Source: Alnus glutinosa
Lineage: Eukaryota > Streptophyta > Magnoliopsida > Fagales > Betulaceae
Reading direction: 5' to 3'
DNA: 64,000 nucleotides
NCBI RefSeq assembly: GCF_958979055.1
Contig: NC_084886.1
Location: 11,022,654-11,086,653, forward strand
The position numbers and the translations under genes are program-made. Of the stretch, positions 23,645 to 36,900 are shown one piece after another (the stretch's first letter is position 1; each line of letters starts with the position of its first letter). The notes under the pieces were generated by a model. That model did not search any database, had not been told where the DNA came from, and saw only the letters and a list, made by a program, of their open reading frames with translations.

Positions 23645-23992
23645 TTGTCTGAAGGAGTGTGTGTGACTACTGTACCAGAGGCTTTGTAAAAAGAGGGCAA
23701 TCAATGTAGCACCATGTTATCTGGTTGGCATTTCTTCATTTTGTGTTATTGAAATATTTAGGGCACGTTTGGGACCATTATTTCTTAAAAATATATAGAA
23801 GTATTATTAGGAATATAAGAAGAAGTTAAAATGAAATGATTTTTTTTTTTTTAATTTTTTGAAGGTTGTGTTTTTTTGCAAGAATGTTGAGCAATGGCAT
23901 TGATGATAAAATATGTTAAGGGTAAGTTCTAGATATACTTAAAGGATTCTTAGAACCCCTATATGACCCATACCTGAATTAGGAGTTGAAAG

Positions 23993-24215
23993 GTGTGTTT
24001 GACATTGCGATTTCGTAAATAAAAAATAGAGTTTTAAACTAAATCGTAGAAAATGAGTAATTTGTAATTTATGTTTTTTAAAAAATTGCGTTTTGAAAAA
24101 CACAGAAAATTTGTTTTTTCAAATTGCATATAAGATTGTATTTTTTTTGAAAACGCACAATTTTAAAGGCTAAACTGCGATTTTTCGTACTTTTTTAAAT
24201 TGCAAATCCTAACCC
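23993..24215. repeat. MITE-like repeat, same family as 48298-48602
   Basis: It starts GTGTGTTTGACATTGCGATTT and contains TTGCGTTTTGAAAA, AAACGCACAATTTTAAA and CTAAACTGCGATTTT. The copy at 48298-48602 has matching blocks (GTGTTTGGTATTGTGATTTT, ACTGCGTTTTCAAAT, ATGCACAATTTTAAAAG, TTAAACTACGATTTT) in the same order. The right end of this copy is not clear. Confidence 0.6.
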
Positions 24216-24414
24216 AACTTGAACATTTAATTGAGAATACCCTATTTTTTAAGAGTTAATCCTAACCTATTTTAATATGCGGTGCTTCTCACATACTATT
24301 TAAATTATATATATATACTTTTAACATATTTAAAAAATACATAACAATTTCATAGACCGAGTAATAAGAAGTTTTTTCAACTCAATTCAAAAGAAAATTT
24401 TGTCCTCACTTGTA

Positions 24415-24590
24415 TAATACAAAATTGGTCCCGTGCTTTTGGTGTGTATCAAGAAAAAATAGTCGGTTAACGAAAGTAAACAGAATGATTGATTTTACAC
24501 TAATCAAAAGCATAATGACTAATTTGATCACTTTTGAAAACCCTAATTTGATACACACCAAAAGCACATAGACTAATTTTATAATCAACC
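24415..24590. repeat. Inverted repeat around a 100-bp spacer
   Basis: The left arm GTGCTTTTGGTGTGTATCAA (near 24433) is matched in inverted orientation by TTGATACACACCAAAAGCAC (near 24549), with further pairing of the outer AAAATTGGTC/GACTAATTTT. It could form a hairpin and looks like a MITE or a retroelement fragment. I did not find a clean target duplication. Confidence 0.65.
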
Positions 24591-26503
24591 CTAATTTTTT
24601 TTTTTCCACCCTAAAAAATGACCCAAGGTAATAATTGGGTGGGTGGGTGGGTGGGGGTGGATGATGCAGACAAAGCCGGTCCAAAGGGAGGAGAAGGCCA
24701 ACAAGACAAAGGGCGGCCAGTCTGGACCCCTCCACATACTTGTACCAGTGGTTGCCATTCATTGGAAGGGAAACTCATGCAGACACTGGAAAACAAGCTG
24801 ACAATGAACTTTCAGACAAAAATGTCTTCCAAATTTCCAATTATGGTGATAGCAGGGAGGTTCCTCAGTCTTGTTGACAAGACCACCTCTTTCCACTTTG
24901 AATGCCAAAAAAAATAAGAAAAAAAACTCTAACTGTTGCAGAATCACACCAATCAATGGAGCCTTTAGTAAGCTTTTTGCATTTATTGCAGAGAAAAGTA
25001 AGAAAAATTTCATGCATCTGACAAAATTAATGTCAAAAGGTCACAGTGAGTTAAATGAAGTTCTAAAGCTAAATGGGGTTGTACCTAAACAGAGATTGTT
25101 AACAAATTGTTTTGCCTGTAAATTAGAAAACAAATTTTGGATACTTATTACCTATTTGACTATGTATGTGAGGTACCTTTTCTAGCACAATGAAGGGTTA
25201 AGTGGTCCATATCATTAGAATAATCAGGAATAATAAGAAAATAAGTTGTTATTTTTGCTGTGATGACAGACAAGACACGTAATTCAAATGCAGATCATAA
25301 TTAATTAACAAAACTATTCACTTGAGACATGATTGAGATGATTGAGATGCAAGTAATTGGCCACCTTACCTATCACCATCATCAGCTTGGGTTTGAATAG
25401 TCGATTGATTATTTTGTTTCATATTAGACTCCATACATATTTAACACAACTTTTTAATTGAATACATTTCTATCTTCATACATATTTAACAACATATATA
25501 TATGTTTAATGACCACCTGTACTTGATCTTTGGTCAATTATTGCTATTCCAAACTAGTTGAAAGAAACATTTGGGTTGCTGCAATATGAAACAAAGCTGT
25601 CAAAAGTGGATTATGCAGATTAAACAATTTTGGATGAGGTCTCTAGATTGGCATTGTCAATGGGTCAATTAGTAACATCAATCTCCATAAAAATACTACC
25701 ATATTCAACAATAATTAATCCATTTCAATTATCAACAGTCATTCCATTTGTCCAGCAAAAATATCAAAAATAATAAAATTTCCAAAACATATAAGGGTGA
25801 AGGGTCCCCTCCACCTACCGCTGAAAGGAGCTGTGTTGCTCTCAATTAGAATAAGACACTAGTTAATGGAGGTTGCTCTCTCTTCACCTTCAAGAAAAAG
25901 CAGTATTAGATGCATGTGAGCTGATAGAGGGAGAGGACCTGTGTTATGGTCAAGTCAACCGATGAAAGGCCATGAATACCTTTGAGCCCACGCCACCACA
26001 GTAGACTTCATCCATATCTTTGTCTTCAACCTGGGCCACCCAGAAACTGCCAGCATACCTTTGAGCCAAACTCAACAAAACCATCTTCCACCAATTATTA
26101 AACAGACAGTGGGGACAATAGTTGACTTCCGATAATTTGGAGTTGAAAATCCATACTCTTATTTTGCATCTGTTTATTCTCTCTTCTTTCTTTCTTTTCC
26201 ATCGAAACATTACTTTATGCTACACTGCCCTGGGACCAGACTTGTGTTCCGATTTTTCGTCTCTTTTTTCTTTGATGTTAATGATTGATGGGACTTCTTC
26301 CTTTACCTCTTTAAGGCTGCTTCAACATCACTCATCTTTAAATGCATTGATAGATTATATAACATTCTTAGTTAAATCTTTTCTTGTATCAAAGATGTCC
26401 ATTGGTAAGTAAACAAAGGCAATAGGTAAAAGTGAATTAAGGATCCTAAAATGTAGCTTCCTTCTTTTCATTACGAGGTTACAGCTAGTTGAAGGCAGCA
26501 TAT

Positions 26504-26787
26504 TGTTGGAGCAAGTTGCTCGTATTATTTTAGGCATAGAGAGTAATACGAGATCCTTGTATAGATGCCAATTGTCGGCTAGAGTTTTGGGGTTTTTCAA
26601 AATAAGTCCGTACAAGTAGGGTTTTCTTATAAGTATGTTATGTTGTAACCCTAAATCATATAGTGAAATATAACCACACACTCATGTGGACGTAAGTACA
26701 TTGCCGAATAACGTAAATCAACGTCTCAATTTTCTCTCTCTTTTTTTGATTCCGTATTATTCATCATTGTTGTGCGCGGTAACAACA
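26504..26787 (+). mobile_element. Solo LTR (Copia-like), 284 bp
   Basis: It begins TGTTGGAGC and ends GGTAACAACA, so it has TGTTG/CAACA inverted ends, and is flanked by identical 5-bp copies of CATAT (26499-26503 and 26788-26792). Near its end it carries CATGTGGACGTAAG and TTGCCGAATAACGTAAATC, blocks I know from plant Copia LTRs of the TGTTGGA type. No internal region or second LTR is present, so it is a solo LTR left by recombination. Confidence 0.85.
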
Positions 26788-29511
26788 CATATGATCATCT
26801 TCACATATCAATTTGCATCTAAAGGCGTATTGATGCCACGCGACAAAACATTCACCATGCAGCAACATCTATATCGTTAAAATTTATAAAATATAATCTG
26901 GGACAATGACAGGATCCTGTGCCTTGAAAGACATGATTTTATGTTCCTTTTAACAAAAGAGAGCCATTTTATGTTAAAAATAACAGCATATAGATGTATC
27001 ACATGGCGCTGTCCGTGGTTACCACCCTCCATTTGCATGCCAACTGCTCCAAGTGACTAATAAAATGTCAAGATTCTGAAAAAGGGGAAGGAAACAGATA
27101 CTTTAGTTTAGGCAATAATGGAAGCTAGCTCCAGACATGCTAAATAGCCAAATATAATTAGTATAAATGTATGATGAAATGGACATTTTTGGACAGACTC
27201 TTAGCTTGCTTTATTACTATAACCTTCTTCTTTTTCGAATTTCTTCTGGTATATATCACAAGCAAGTAGTATATATCATACACTAGTCATTTACATCACT
27301 ACCATAATCAATTAGTTTTTAAGTAACGATAACAATGAATACACATGCCAATCTCGGAGAACAGTGAAGCTTCATAGGTTATTTTTGTCCAGGTGCAAAT
27401 AGTTCGTATTTTCACATTCATATTTGGTTCACTGAGTTTCTCTCCGAGACGGTGCTAAAATTGTTACGCCTTTTGTGCGGGTCGAAACTTACCCGACAAA
27501 GAATTTTACTACCATAAGACCGTTAACAAATAAACCTCAATTCCAAGAAATTATGTGATGCAGGACAAAAGAGAATTTGGAGAAAAATAATAGAGAAAAA
27601 TGGGGGAAAAAAAGAGGGATTAAGTCACACAATCCAAAGATCTAAAAAGAGAAGAAGATAAATTTGACGGAATCACACCTCTACAAATGAGAAAAAGAAG
27701 AGTAGTCACACCTCAAACAAAAACTGTTTATTTCTCAAATTATAATTCACCAGCATTTTCTTTCTCACCCAGCAGTGAAGCATGCTATTAGAGCGATCGA
27801 TAACAGCGATACCCACGATATCCACAGTTTAAATGCTCCACAAACACTCAGAAAACCGAGATAGAAAGAGCTTTAGTTCATTTTCACTCACACACTCAGA
27901 AAATCATCACGAATTTTCATTAAAAAAAAAAAAAACTGTATTAATTTTTGGCTATACACTATATATAAATTTGGAAGTATTAGTAGGATTTGTCCACTGA
28001 GGTTCAGTTATAGGCTTATAGCAAGTGGATCCTAATTAAATACAACTTAAGAAAATTGTCAAGTTACTAATATCCAAAATTGCAAAAAAAAAAAAAAAAA
28101 AAAAAAAAATGATGAACTTTTGGCACCAGTTATACATTTTGTCTCTGTGGACCGAGAAGAAAGGGGACTTAGAGGGAAAATGATTGTAATATGAGAAATG
28201 CATGGAGGTCAACATCTTTCAAATATACAACATGGATTTGGGTAACTCAACGTAAGTTTTTATATCTTTCATTGCTCTCCCGCCGTGATCCAATGAGAAT
28301 GGAGAAGAGGCTCGTGGGATTGGCCTTAATTGTTATTTGAACAAGTAAAAGTAATTATAAGTATTTTGTGTTTTTTGTTGTTTGTTAATATTTTTTATTT
28401 TTAAAAAAGAAAACAAAAAGAAGAAGAGGAAAAAATGTTATCAAACAAGTCAACAATTAATATTTTAAGCTGTGATTGGGGAACAAATCCCTCAATTTCT
28501 TCTTATTTTTTTTTTAATTTTATTTTTAGATAAATTTCTCAGTTTCAACTATCTATATTTTAGAAAATCTACAACTTATGAAGCAATTTGTTTGTCGCAC
28601 ATGTTTTACACGTGGTAGGTGCACCTTTATTTGACTGGCCGATGTATTGAGCAATCTCACTTAATAGTTTTCCAAATTCATCGACTGAAGCAGGAATAAA
28701 AAGATGGGCTTAGCTTTCTTGACAAGCAATGTCATATTGCCATTACATCATTTTCTAATGTCATATTGCTCTCTTTTTTTTTTTACTTTTTTTTTTTTTT
28801 TTTTTTTTTTTAATTTTTTTTTTTATAAATAAAATTAAACAAAAGAAATTCCGTATATCTCCCGGTGTGAGTTTCTATTTATGAGTTCTACTATAATATA
28901 TCTTCTCTACTTTTTTTTTTTTATTAAATAATATATATTTTCTATTGGGGGTCATAATGGTTTTTCAAAATTTTCAAATTCAATCATATGTAATGTAATA
29001 ATTGAGGCTTTATACATTTTGTGTGTGTGTGTTTTTTAAAGATTTCATTAATTGAACTTTTTTTTTAATAAAAATTAAATTTAACTCTTGACTTAAGATA
29101 TTGCTTATTAATTCACTTGAAAATCTATTACAATTTTTTATTTTTATAATTAGTATAAATTGATATTTCTCTTTCTCTATTATTGATTCTATCAATTAAT
29201 TAGTGTAAAATTTCCTAATTTCAACTAGTTCCAAATCTCCATCTCCTTTGAGCGAAAATTAATAGAGAGTAAAGATTATTATTATTATTATTATTATTTT
29301 TCTATTTAGTTTATAAATTACTAGCAAAAGGTTCAGAATTGATATTGAGTTCAAAATCTTCCCAATAATAACAATAATAATAATTAAAAAATAACAACAA
29401 AAATAGCAAGGAAAAAATTAAAAATAAAAACCCTGGCAAAGGGGTTTAAGCCTTTAAGGCTCGCTTGTCTTCAACAGAACACAGAACCCACCTGATAACA
29501 GAGCTCAAGAA

Positions 29512-30674
29512 ATGTTCTCTCGCGCTTTCACCACCAAGAGGCTTCCTCTTCTCTTCTTCACTCCCAAAGGTATACTCTCTTTCTCTCTCTCTCTCTAACA
29601 TTCATTTCTCTGCAGTGATTCCATCTGAACTTTCACTTCCTCCTCTTTTTGAAGCCCTGTTCTCCACGCACATTGTGGGCGAAAAACCGATCCTCGTAAG
29701 CCATTGTCTCTGTTTCTACCATTTTCTCTATCTTTCCATTCATGTTCTGCGAATTCAAATGATGGGTTTCTCGGAAAATTGCTCTTCTATTGGGCAGGTT
29801 CGGGATTTCATACATTCTGCGCTTTACGACCCAAAACATGGCTACTTCTCTCAAAGATCGGGGTCAGTTGGCGTGCTCGAGAAAAGCATTAAGTTCAATC
29901 AGCTCGAAGGTGCTTCTAGGATTTCTGATTTCACAATTGGATGCATTTTGTTAGAATCTTTTATTTATTTATTTTTTTGTGGTGTGTACATTGTGATCTG
30001 GTGTTGTGGAATTCATGCGTAATTCAAGAAAAAATGATTGAATGGATTATCTATAAGCTTTTCTGCGATTGGTTTTATGTAATTAATGCTTAATAACTAA
30101 TAAACAATGTTGGAATGGATTGATTTTCAATGTAATGGATATTGAAGAGAACCCATTTATAGAATTAGAGTGGAGTTGATTAAATGGAGGAGTCTTTTGG
30201 ACTGTTTGTAAATGCCAAATGTCTTTTTTTAGTTAATGTTTGAAGGTGTCCGAGAGGGTAATAAAGTTAGTTATGCTGTATGGTAGAGGATGCCTGTAGT
30301 TAAGCAATGAGATATTGGAGAATCTAGTGTAGTTGAATTTAGGATCTTGAGGTGGATGTGTGGCAGTATTGTGGAAGTCTAAATGTTTGTGGGAAGCTTA
30401 AAAAAGCACAAAAGGACAATATCGGGGAAATTTCTCTACGATCGATACTCTTTTGCTAGGAAGGTCAGAATAGGGGCTACTCAGGAATGGTGCAATTCAA
30501 ATTGGAGCGTTACAGTCGGGAAAAGTCGAAGGGCAAACAATTTGAATCTTGGTGATGCACCAGTGACAGCTTTGAAGGATTTTGAATTATCTAGCTTCTG
30601 CGAGATATTCATAGCTGTAGCCTCTGTGACTCTGCCATATATTACTTATCAGCTGAATGCACTTAAAGTATGCA

Positions 30675-30713
<39 letters not shown>

Positions 30714-30928
30714 GGATTTACAAAATATTTCACGCTTTTACTCAAGATACTCTTCTCCAATCCAATATTGAACAGAAATGCTAGGCTGTTGGCAGTGCTT
30801 GAAGTCGACATTGACCTAATACACTGAACATTTTGCATATTTTAGGTAGGAAAGTTTATATGAAATACCTGGATGATATATACAAGCGGAGTGGCATAGC
30901 ATGGTTTACTCCTGTGGAGCTTTTTAAG

Positions 30929-30972
<44 letters not shown>

Positions 30973-33900
30973 ACGGCATAAAGAAATTCAATCCCGTATA
31001 AATAAAAAAATTAGGTTCTAAATTTCTTATAATTTTCATTTAGCTAAGGATAATCTTGTTATTTTCTAACACTATTTCTGAGTAATTTTCCAAACAAAAG
31101 TTGGTGTCAACCTTTTGCCTATCCCTTCTCTATATTCTTCGACTAGTTAGTTTCTTTGCTGTTCAACAATATTTGTTGTGAGGTGGTAGATTTTTTTTTT
31201 TGGATGAATTATAAGGTGGTAGAAAAATACACAGGAAATACCAAAATGGTCATGGTCTAGAACCTAGTAGTCTTGTATTTTTTTTGCTGTTTCTTTGTCC
31301 TGTTATAACTATTTGGTCACACCTTTACAATTTTCTGACAGGATCACTAAATGGAAAGTTAGTGCGGTTCTTTATAAAACACTAAATATGAGAGATATTA
31401 TGTAACGACTTAAGAAAAATGCTAGTCGCATATGCTCTATCACTCCAAAAGTACTAGTCAATTTGAAGCTACATAAAATCACTTATAAAGTTCAATCTCA
31501 CCTAGTAAGGAATTAATGTGAGACTTAACACCGATGAGTGCCTTTATAATTTACTCATTCTATGTGGGCAATTCATCTTCTTAATGCGGGATTGGGTGTT
31601 ACAATCTCTCTTCCTTAAATCTCCGACATCCTCGTCAGAGGTACGTCATGCAGTGCTCCAATACCACATGGCATTACTAGGTTGTTCTGTTACCATTTAT
31701 AACAACCTAGGGAAAATGCTTATCACATCTGTACTATCACTTCAAAAAGACTAGTTAATTTGGAACTCTCTAGAATTACTTATAAAACTCAGTTTTATCT
31801 AGTAGGAAACCAATGTGGGACTTAACATCCACGAGTGCCTTTGTAATTTATCCACCTTATGTGGGCTATTTCTCTTCTCAATGTGAAACTGAGGTGCTAT
31901 ATATTAAGTTTTTGGGCCAGTGAGGAGAGTCTAGGAAACGAACATTATTCACCTAGAGACTGATGTCAATAGGGAAAAATGAATGGTGTCTTTACATGTC
32001 AATCTAATTAATCATGGTTTTAGAAGTGAGATAGTATTTTCTGCTTATAAAGGATAATGTTGGAGTCTCCAGGAATCTGTTTAGGATCATGCATATGTGC
32101 CAGTTGAATAGGAAAAATATTCAAGTCTTACAAATAACACTACATTATTATTTCTAATTAGTTATTTCATGTAAACTCTACAATTTTACTCGATGATTCA
32201 GAGGATCTAACTGATTTTGTACGGCATATTGATCCATATTCTTGCTTGTATTCGTTGGAGTTACCTTGCATGATCTGTAATAAATCATGCTTATTGGTGT
32301 TAGAATGGCTGTTCTGGCTAAATTTCAAACAAGAAAAACAGAATCAGTATGAAGCCATGATTTAAAAGCTTGGAACTTAGACATGGAATTTTATATTTAT
32401 ATTCTTAAATTTAGAGCGTGTTTGTTTCGGGTAAAATGTTTTTTCCATTTTTTAATTTTTGATGCGGTAAAAAACATTGGTCAACAGAAAATGATTTTCT
32501 GGTTAATAGCAAATTTGCCACTGCAGGGAAATATTTTTTGGATCTTGTCTCCCCCCCTCTCCTATACCCTACCCTCCTCTCCTCAAACCGTTGCACCATC
32601 CAACCTGTAGAGGAACCCAACAATCCCCTCCCCCTAGCACCAACCCTTTATGCCTCTCACTCGCTATCCTCCCCCCCATCTTGGTGCAATTTCTCTCTGT
32701 CTCGTCTGGCATCTCACCTACCTTATCTCAACCCTTCTCTCTATGCTGACCATTAACTTCATAGAGGATTCCAGCCGCCCCATTCCCCTGACATCACTCT
32801 CCTCCACCTGTCGTCTAGCATCCCCTACCCATCTACCCACCTACCCATTCCCACCCCTCATGATTGCTCCCTTCCCTCCTGTGTTGCAGCCCTCAACAAC
32901 TCCTCCCTTCCCCCTCCAAAAAAAAAGAAGAAAAAACTACCTTCCCCTCGTTGCAATCCTCCTTTCCTATCTAGTGGTTTTTGTGAAGTGTGCCTTTTTC
33001 TTTTCTTTTTTTTTGTATTGTTAGTGGTGATATTTGGCATTGTTCGACAATTTTGAGTGATTTCTAGTTATGATAGAAATATATTTTTCTTACCAACCAA
33101 ACAACTGAAAACATTTTCTATATTATTTTTTGGATAATAACCAAACAATAGAAAATCAATGATTATCCCCGAAAATATTTTCGATCAAAAGTAGAAATCA
33201 TTTTACGTCGAAACAAAATGCAGCCGCAGTGCAATCAGGGGATTAAAGTGGAACATGATTACATGATTGGCATTTTATTTATTTTCTATACTCGTAGTGG
33301 TCACTGTTGAATGAAATCTTTCACTGTGCTTTAAATTTGTCAAATCAAGCTCTGTCCATGTGAGTGATTCGGAATTCTTTTTGTTTCATATGCCTTTTAG
33401 GTATATATATTTGGTTTCTACTTTTAGTTTTTTATGAAACTTTCTTTTTTGCAGCCTTGGTATGCACATGGAATTGCTGAAGCCATAATGCGAACTACTA
33501 ATCTTTCAGTTCCATTAAAAGTAAGCTCCCTCCAGTTTTCATAACCTCCTGCCGCATAGATCACCTCAGATCTTGCACATATTGTTACATTATATTCTTA
33601 TTGCTTATGTATTTAAGTTGATCTGAACTTCCATATCTATTTCAAAATTCATATTTTGAAATCATTCTATGATATTTGGAAGCTTTATTTCTTGATCACG
33701 TATTTGTACAATAACATGGATCTGATTATGCCTAACCAAAATCTTAAGAAAAGTGATCAGTGCATGGGTGTTAAATGGTGCCTCCACAGGAAGATATTTT
33801 ATGTTCTTTAATAAATGCCATGTGTAAATAAACAGCTTGTTTCTACAGGCCAGAAGTTTTCACCTAACTGCAGCACTTGCTCAATATTTTGTCGAATATG

Positions 33901-36900
33901 GTTCCCCCCATGACGGGCATGCTAGGTGAATCAATGTCTTCACTGCTGCCTAGCAACACTAGCAATAGATGTAAGCTAATATGTTTGCTGCTTAGGGGTT
34001 ATGTCATAGATGCATAGGTTTAGAGCCTTATATTTAGAAATGAAGCGATCAGTTTTAGTCACTATTTTATACTTTGGTGACAATATCAGATATCAAAAAA
34101 AATTTAAAAAGCTTTAAATTGCTAGGACATATATCATCTCGTTTCTCCAAATAATACTTTTTGCATGTTTGTGAACCTATTGCAGTTGGAAGCATGACAA
34201 GAGAAAAATTTACTTCAATTTCTGTCGAAGTCTAAGTTTCTTAGAGGGAAATAAAGGCAAAAAAAGCAAACCTTAGAGTCCTTGAAGGAATGAAAAATGC
34301 AAATGTTCTATTATTAAAAGTCAATTGTCTTACAATGATGTGATGATCTTCTTTTAACAAGAAGACCAAACCCTAAAACCCTTGGAACAATAAATCATGA
34401 CCCTTAATTTAGATTAGTCCTAACTGTATATAATCAAAAAAAACCAAAAAGGCTACTTATCAAAAAAAAAAAAAAAAACCAAAAAGGCTCAAATACCTTT
34501 AAATAACCTAAAATGCTTCAGACTGCTACCATATTATAAACAGTATTTGTGCTACAGTACTGTGACAATAATCAGCTACAGTATTATGAACATTAATCAC
34601 GATCCATGTCTTTTATTATTTTTTTAACTTGCCATCCTGCATCTGAACCATTTAGTTATTAGTTACCATAAAAGAAAAATGTGAACCACTTAGTTATTAG
34701 TCAATAATGTGTATCCTGTTTAAACTTCTCTCCGTTTCTGTGAATCACGTTTCATACAAGATTTTGGATTTATCTTTATAATCTTTAACTAAAATATTTC
34801 TTCAGTTGGAAATTACCATGCCATTAACTGATCCCTCCCATTTTTCTTTGTTTGTGTATTTATCTTCTTGTTTGATACATTAAATCTAAAAGTTGATTTT
34901 GCTGTTTTATAATGTGCACTCAGATATATGAAATTGGTGGTGGATCAGGAACTTGTGCGAAGGGTATAATGGATTACATAATGTTGAATGGACCTGCTAG
35001 AGTTTACAACAACATGACTTACATGTATGTGCATTGACCATACCTCTATTTACCATAATATAAGTTAGATATTCATATGCTAGCCCCATTTTATTCATGC
35101 TACCCTCATGATACATGAATCCACATGGTTTCTCCAAACAATAGTTTCTGTCTCATTATATTTGAGATACTAGTGTATTATGTAATTCAATCTTAGGCCA
35201 GATTTAATGCTTAGGTAAACATCTTTTGCATGAATAGGAATTATAACCTTTTTTGAAACCATTTATCAAAAAAGGTTATTGCCTTTTTCTACCAGTCTTT
35301 GAACCCCCCCTCCCCAAGTTAAGATCTGAACTTAGGCCTACCATAGCCTCAGCCCACCATTCCCTCAGCCCACCATTCCCTCAGCCCACCATTCATATTT
35401 TTTGATAGGTAATCAAAGAAATATATAAATAAAAAAGTGTAAGGCGTTCCTAAGTATACAAGAAGTATACAAAGAAAACCAAATACGAGTAAGCAAAAAG
35501 ACAAAAGAAAAAACCCGCAAAACCCTACAAACAGCCGAGACACCAAGACCCATAGTCCAAACCCTAAACCCGCCAAAAGCACCCTCGACTACATTACATC
35601 AATAGTTCTTGATTTTTCTGATTGATTTTTCTCCAAAATCAAGAGAATTTGGGTGTTTCAAGTCTAAAATATGCACATGTAAGTAATGTACGCTATTTTC
35701 TATTCATTTTAAGACCAACATATAATGGATTGGCCAAATTCCATTGAAATGGTAGCTTGAGGAGGCTAATGATAGTTTAGGGTAATCTGGACATTTTAAG
35801 TCAAAAAAAAAAAAACACAAGAGGGGTGGTCAAACCACGGGTGGCCATCCCAGGTACTTGGGGGTGGATTGACCACCCTTTAATCACATGGGGTGGCCGA
35901 GCCACCACCAAAAGTGTTGGGGTGGCCGGTCCACCCCCTAGGGGTGACTTGGCCACCCCGAATTATTACTTGGGGGTGGCTGAACCACCCATTTTTGCCC
36001 CCCCCCTCTCTTTTTGTAACTTGAAGGTTTTTAAAGTAAATTTAGCTCATAAACTGAAGGTATTTTTGTCATTTCACGTTAAAAATTGGAACATGTGTCG
36101 TGCTCGTTTTTCCGTCTAATTTAACTAGCTCAGCTAATGGAAAGGATTTTTTGTACCAACGATTGGGAGTTGGCGCGGGTTGATATGATGGTAGTTCATG
36201 GGGCAATGTGTAAATGAGTGGTAGTTGAGGGGGGTTAAGTGTAGTTAACCCCCCCACCCGCACCCCCCCCCCCCCCCCCCCCCCCCCCCGCCCCCCCCAC
36301 CCCCTTCTTTTTTTTTAATATATTGGTCCTTATCATTCTTGAGTGTTTTGAATTCACCTAAATAAGCCAGTGGTAAACCTGCCTCCATAAATTTCTATTT
36401 ATGTTTGTCTTGTACTCTTGTTCTAAGATCTATAATCAGTAGTGACTGCAATCACATATGTAACTGCAGCTCAGTGGAAATCAGTCCTTCATTGGCTGAG
36501 ATACAAAGAGAAACTGTTGGAGAAGTTCGTAGTCACTTGTCAAAGTTTAGAGTAGAATGCCGTGATGCTGCTGACAGGAGTGGATGGGGTAAGTTGTCTT
36601 TACATGTTCTTCCTTACTTCAGATGCTTCTGATAGGACTGAGTTTGCGCAATTTGTATACTTAAAACTTCACAGAAGTGATAAGCATTCTTCTATCATTA
36701 TCAAAATAAGTAGTACATTTGCCTTAAACTTTTCTATTTCTCACATTAACATCTGTGTTAGATTACATATATATTTTAAGCTTGGTCACTCCACCTCAAA
36801 GACTGTCATAGATTGTCTTATTACTTATCCTACTTGAAATGTTTCTATAATTTTTATTTCAATAGAGCAGATTAACTGCTGTGAGTCATTGTGCTCCTTG

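Larger units (their letters stand above)
23705..29460. other. Intergenic region between PHL and NDUFAF7-like genes
   Basis: About 5.8 kb without a gene that I can support. Open frames are short and have no recognisable domain. It holds a MITE-like repeat at 23993-24215, an inverted repeat at 24415-24590, a solo LTR at 26504-26787, and several long T or A runs (for example near 28090 and 28780). The left end is the divergent upstream DNA of PHL, and the right end precedes the NDUFAF7-like start at 29512. Confidence 0.6.

Noticed and set aside
24640..24656. Regular GGGT repeats as a possible CRISPR or telomere-like array
   Set aside because: It is a short simple repeat without spacers or telomere units.
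24406..24762. 118-codon minus-strand frame with hydrophobic stretches
   Set aside because: It spans an inverted repeat, has AT-driven composition, and shows no domain or splice support.
29465..30022. 185-codon frame starting upstream of the NDUFAF7-like ATG
   Set aside because: It does not start with ATG and runs through the first introns; the spliced model from 29512 gives the conserved protein.
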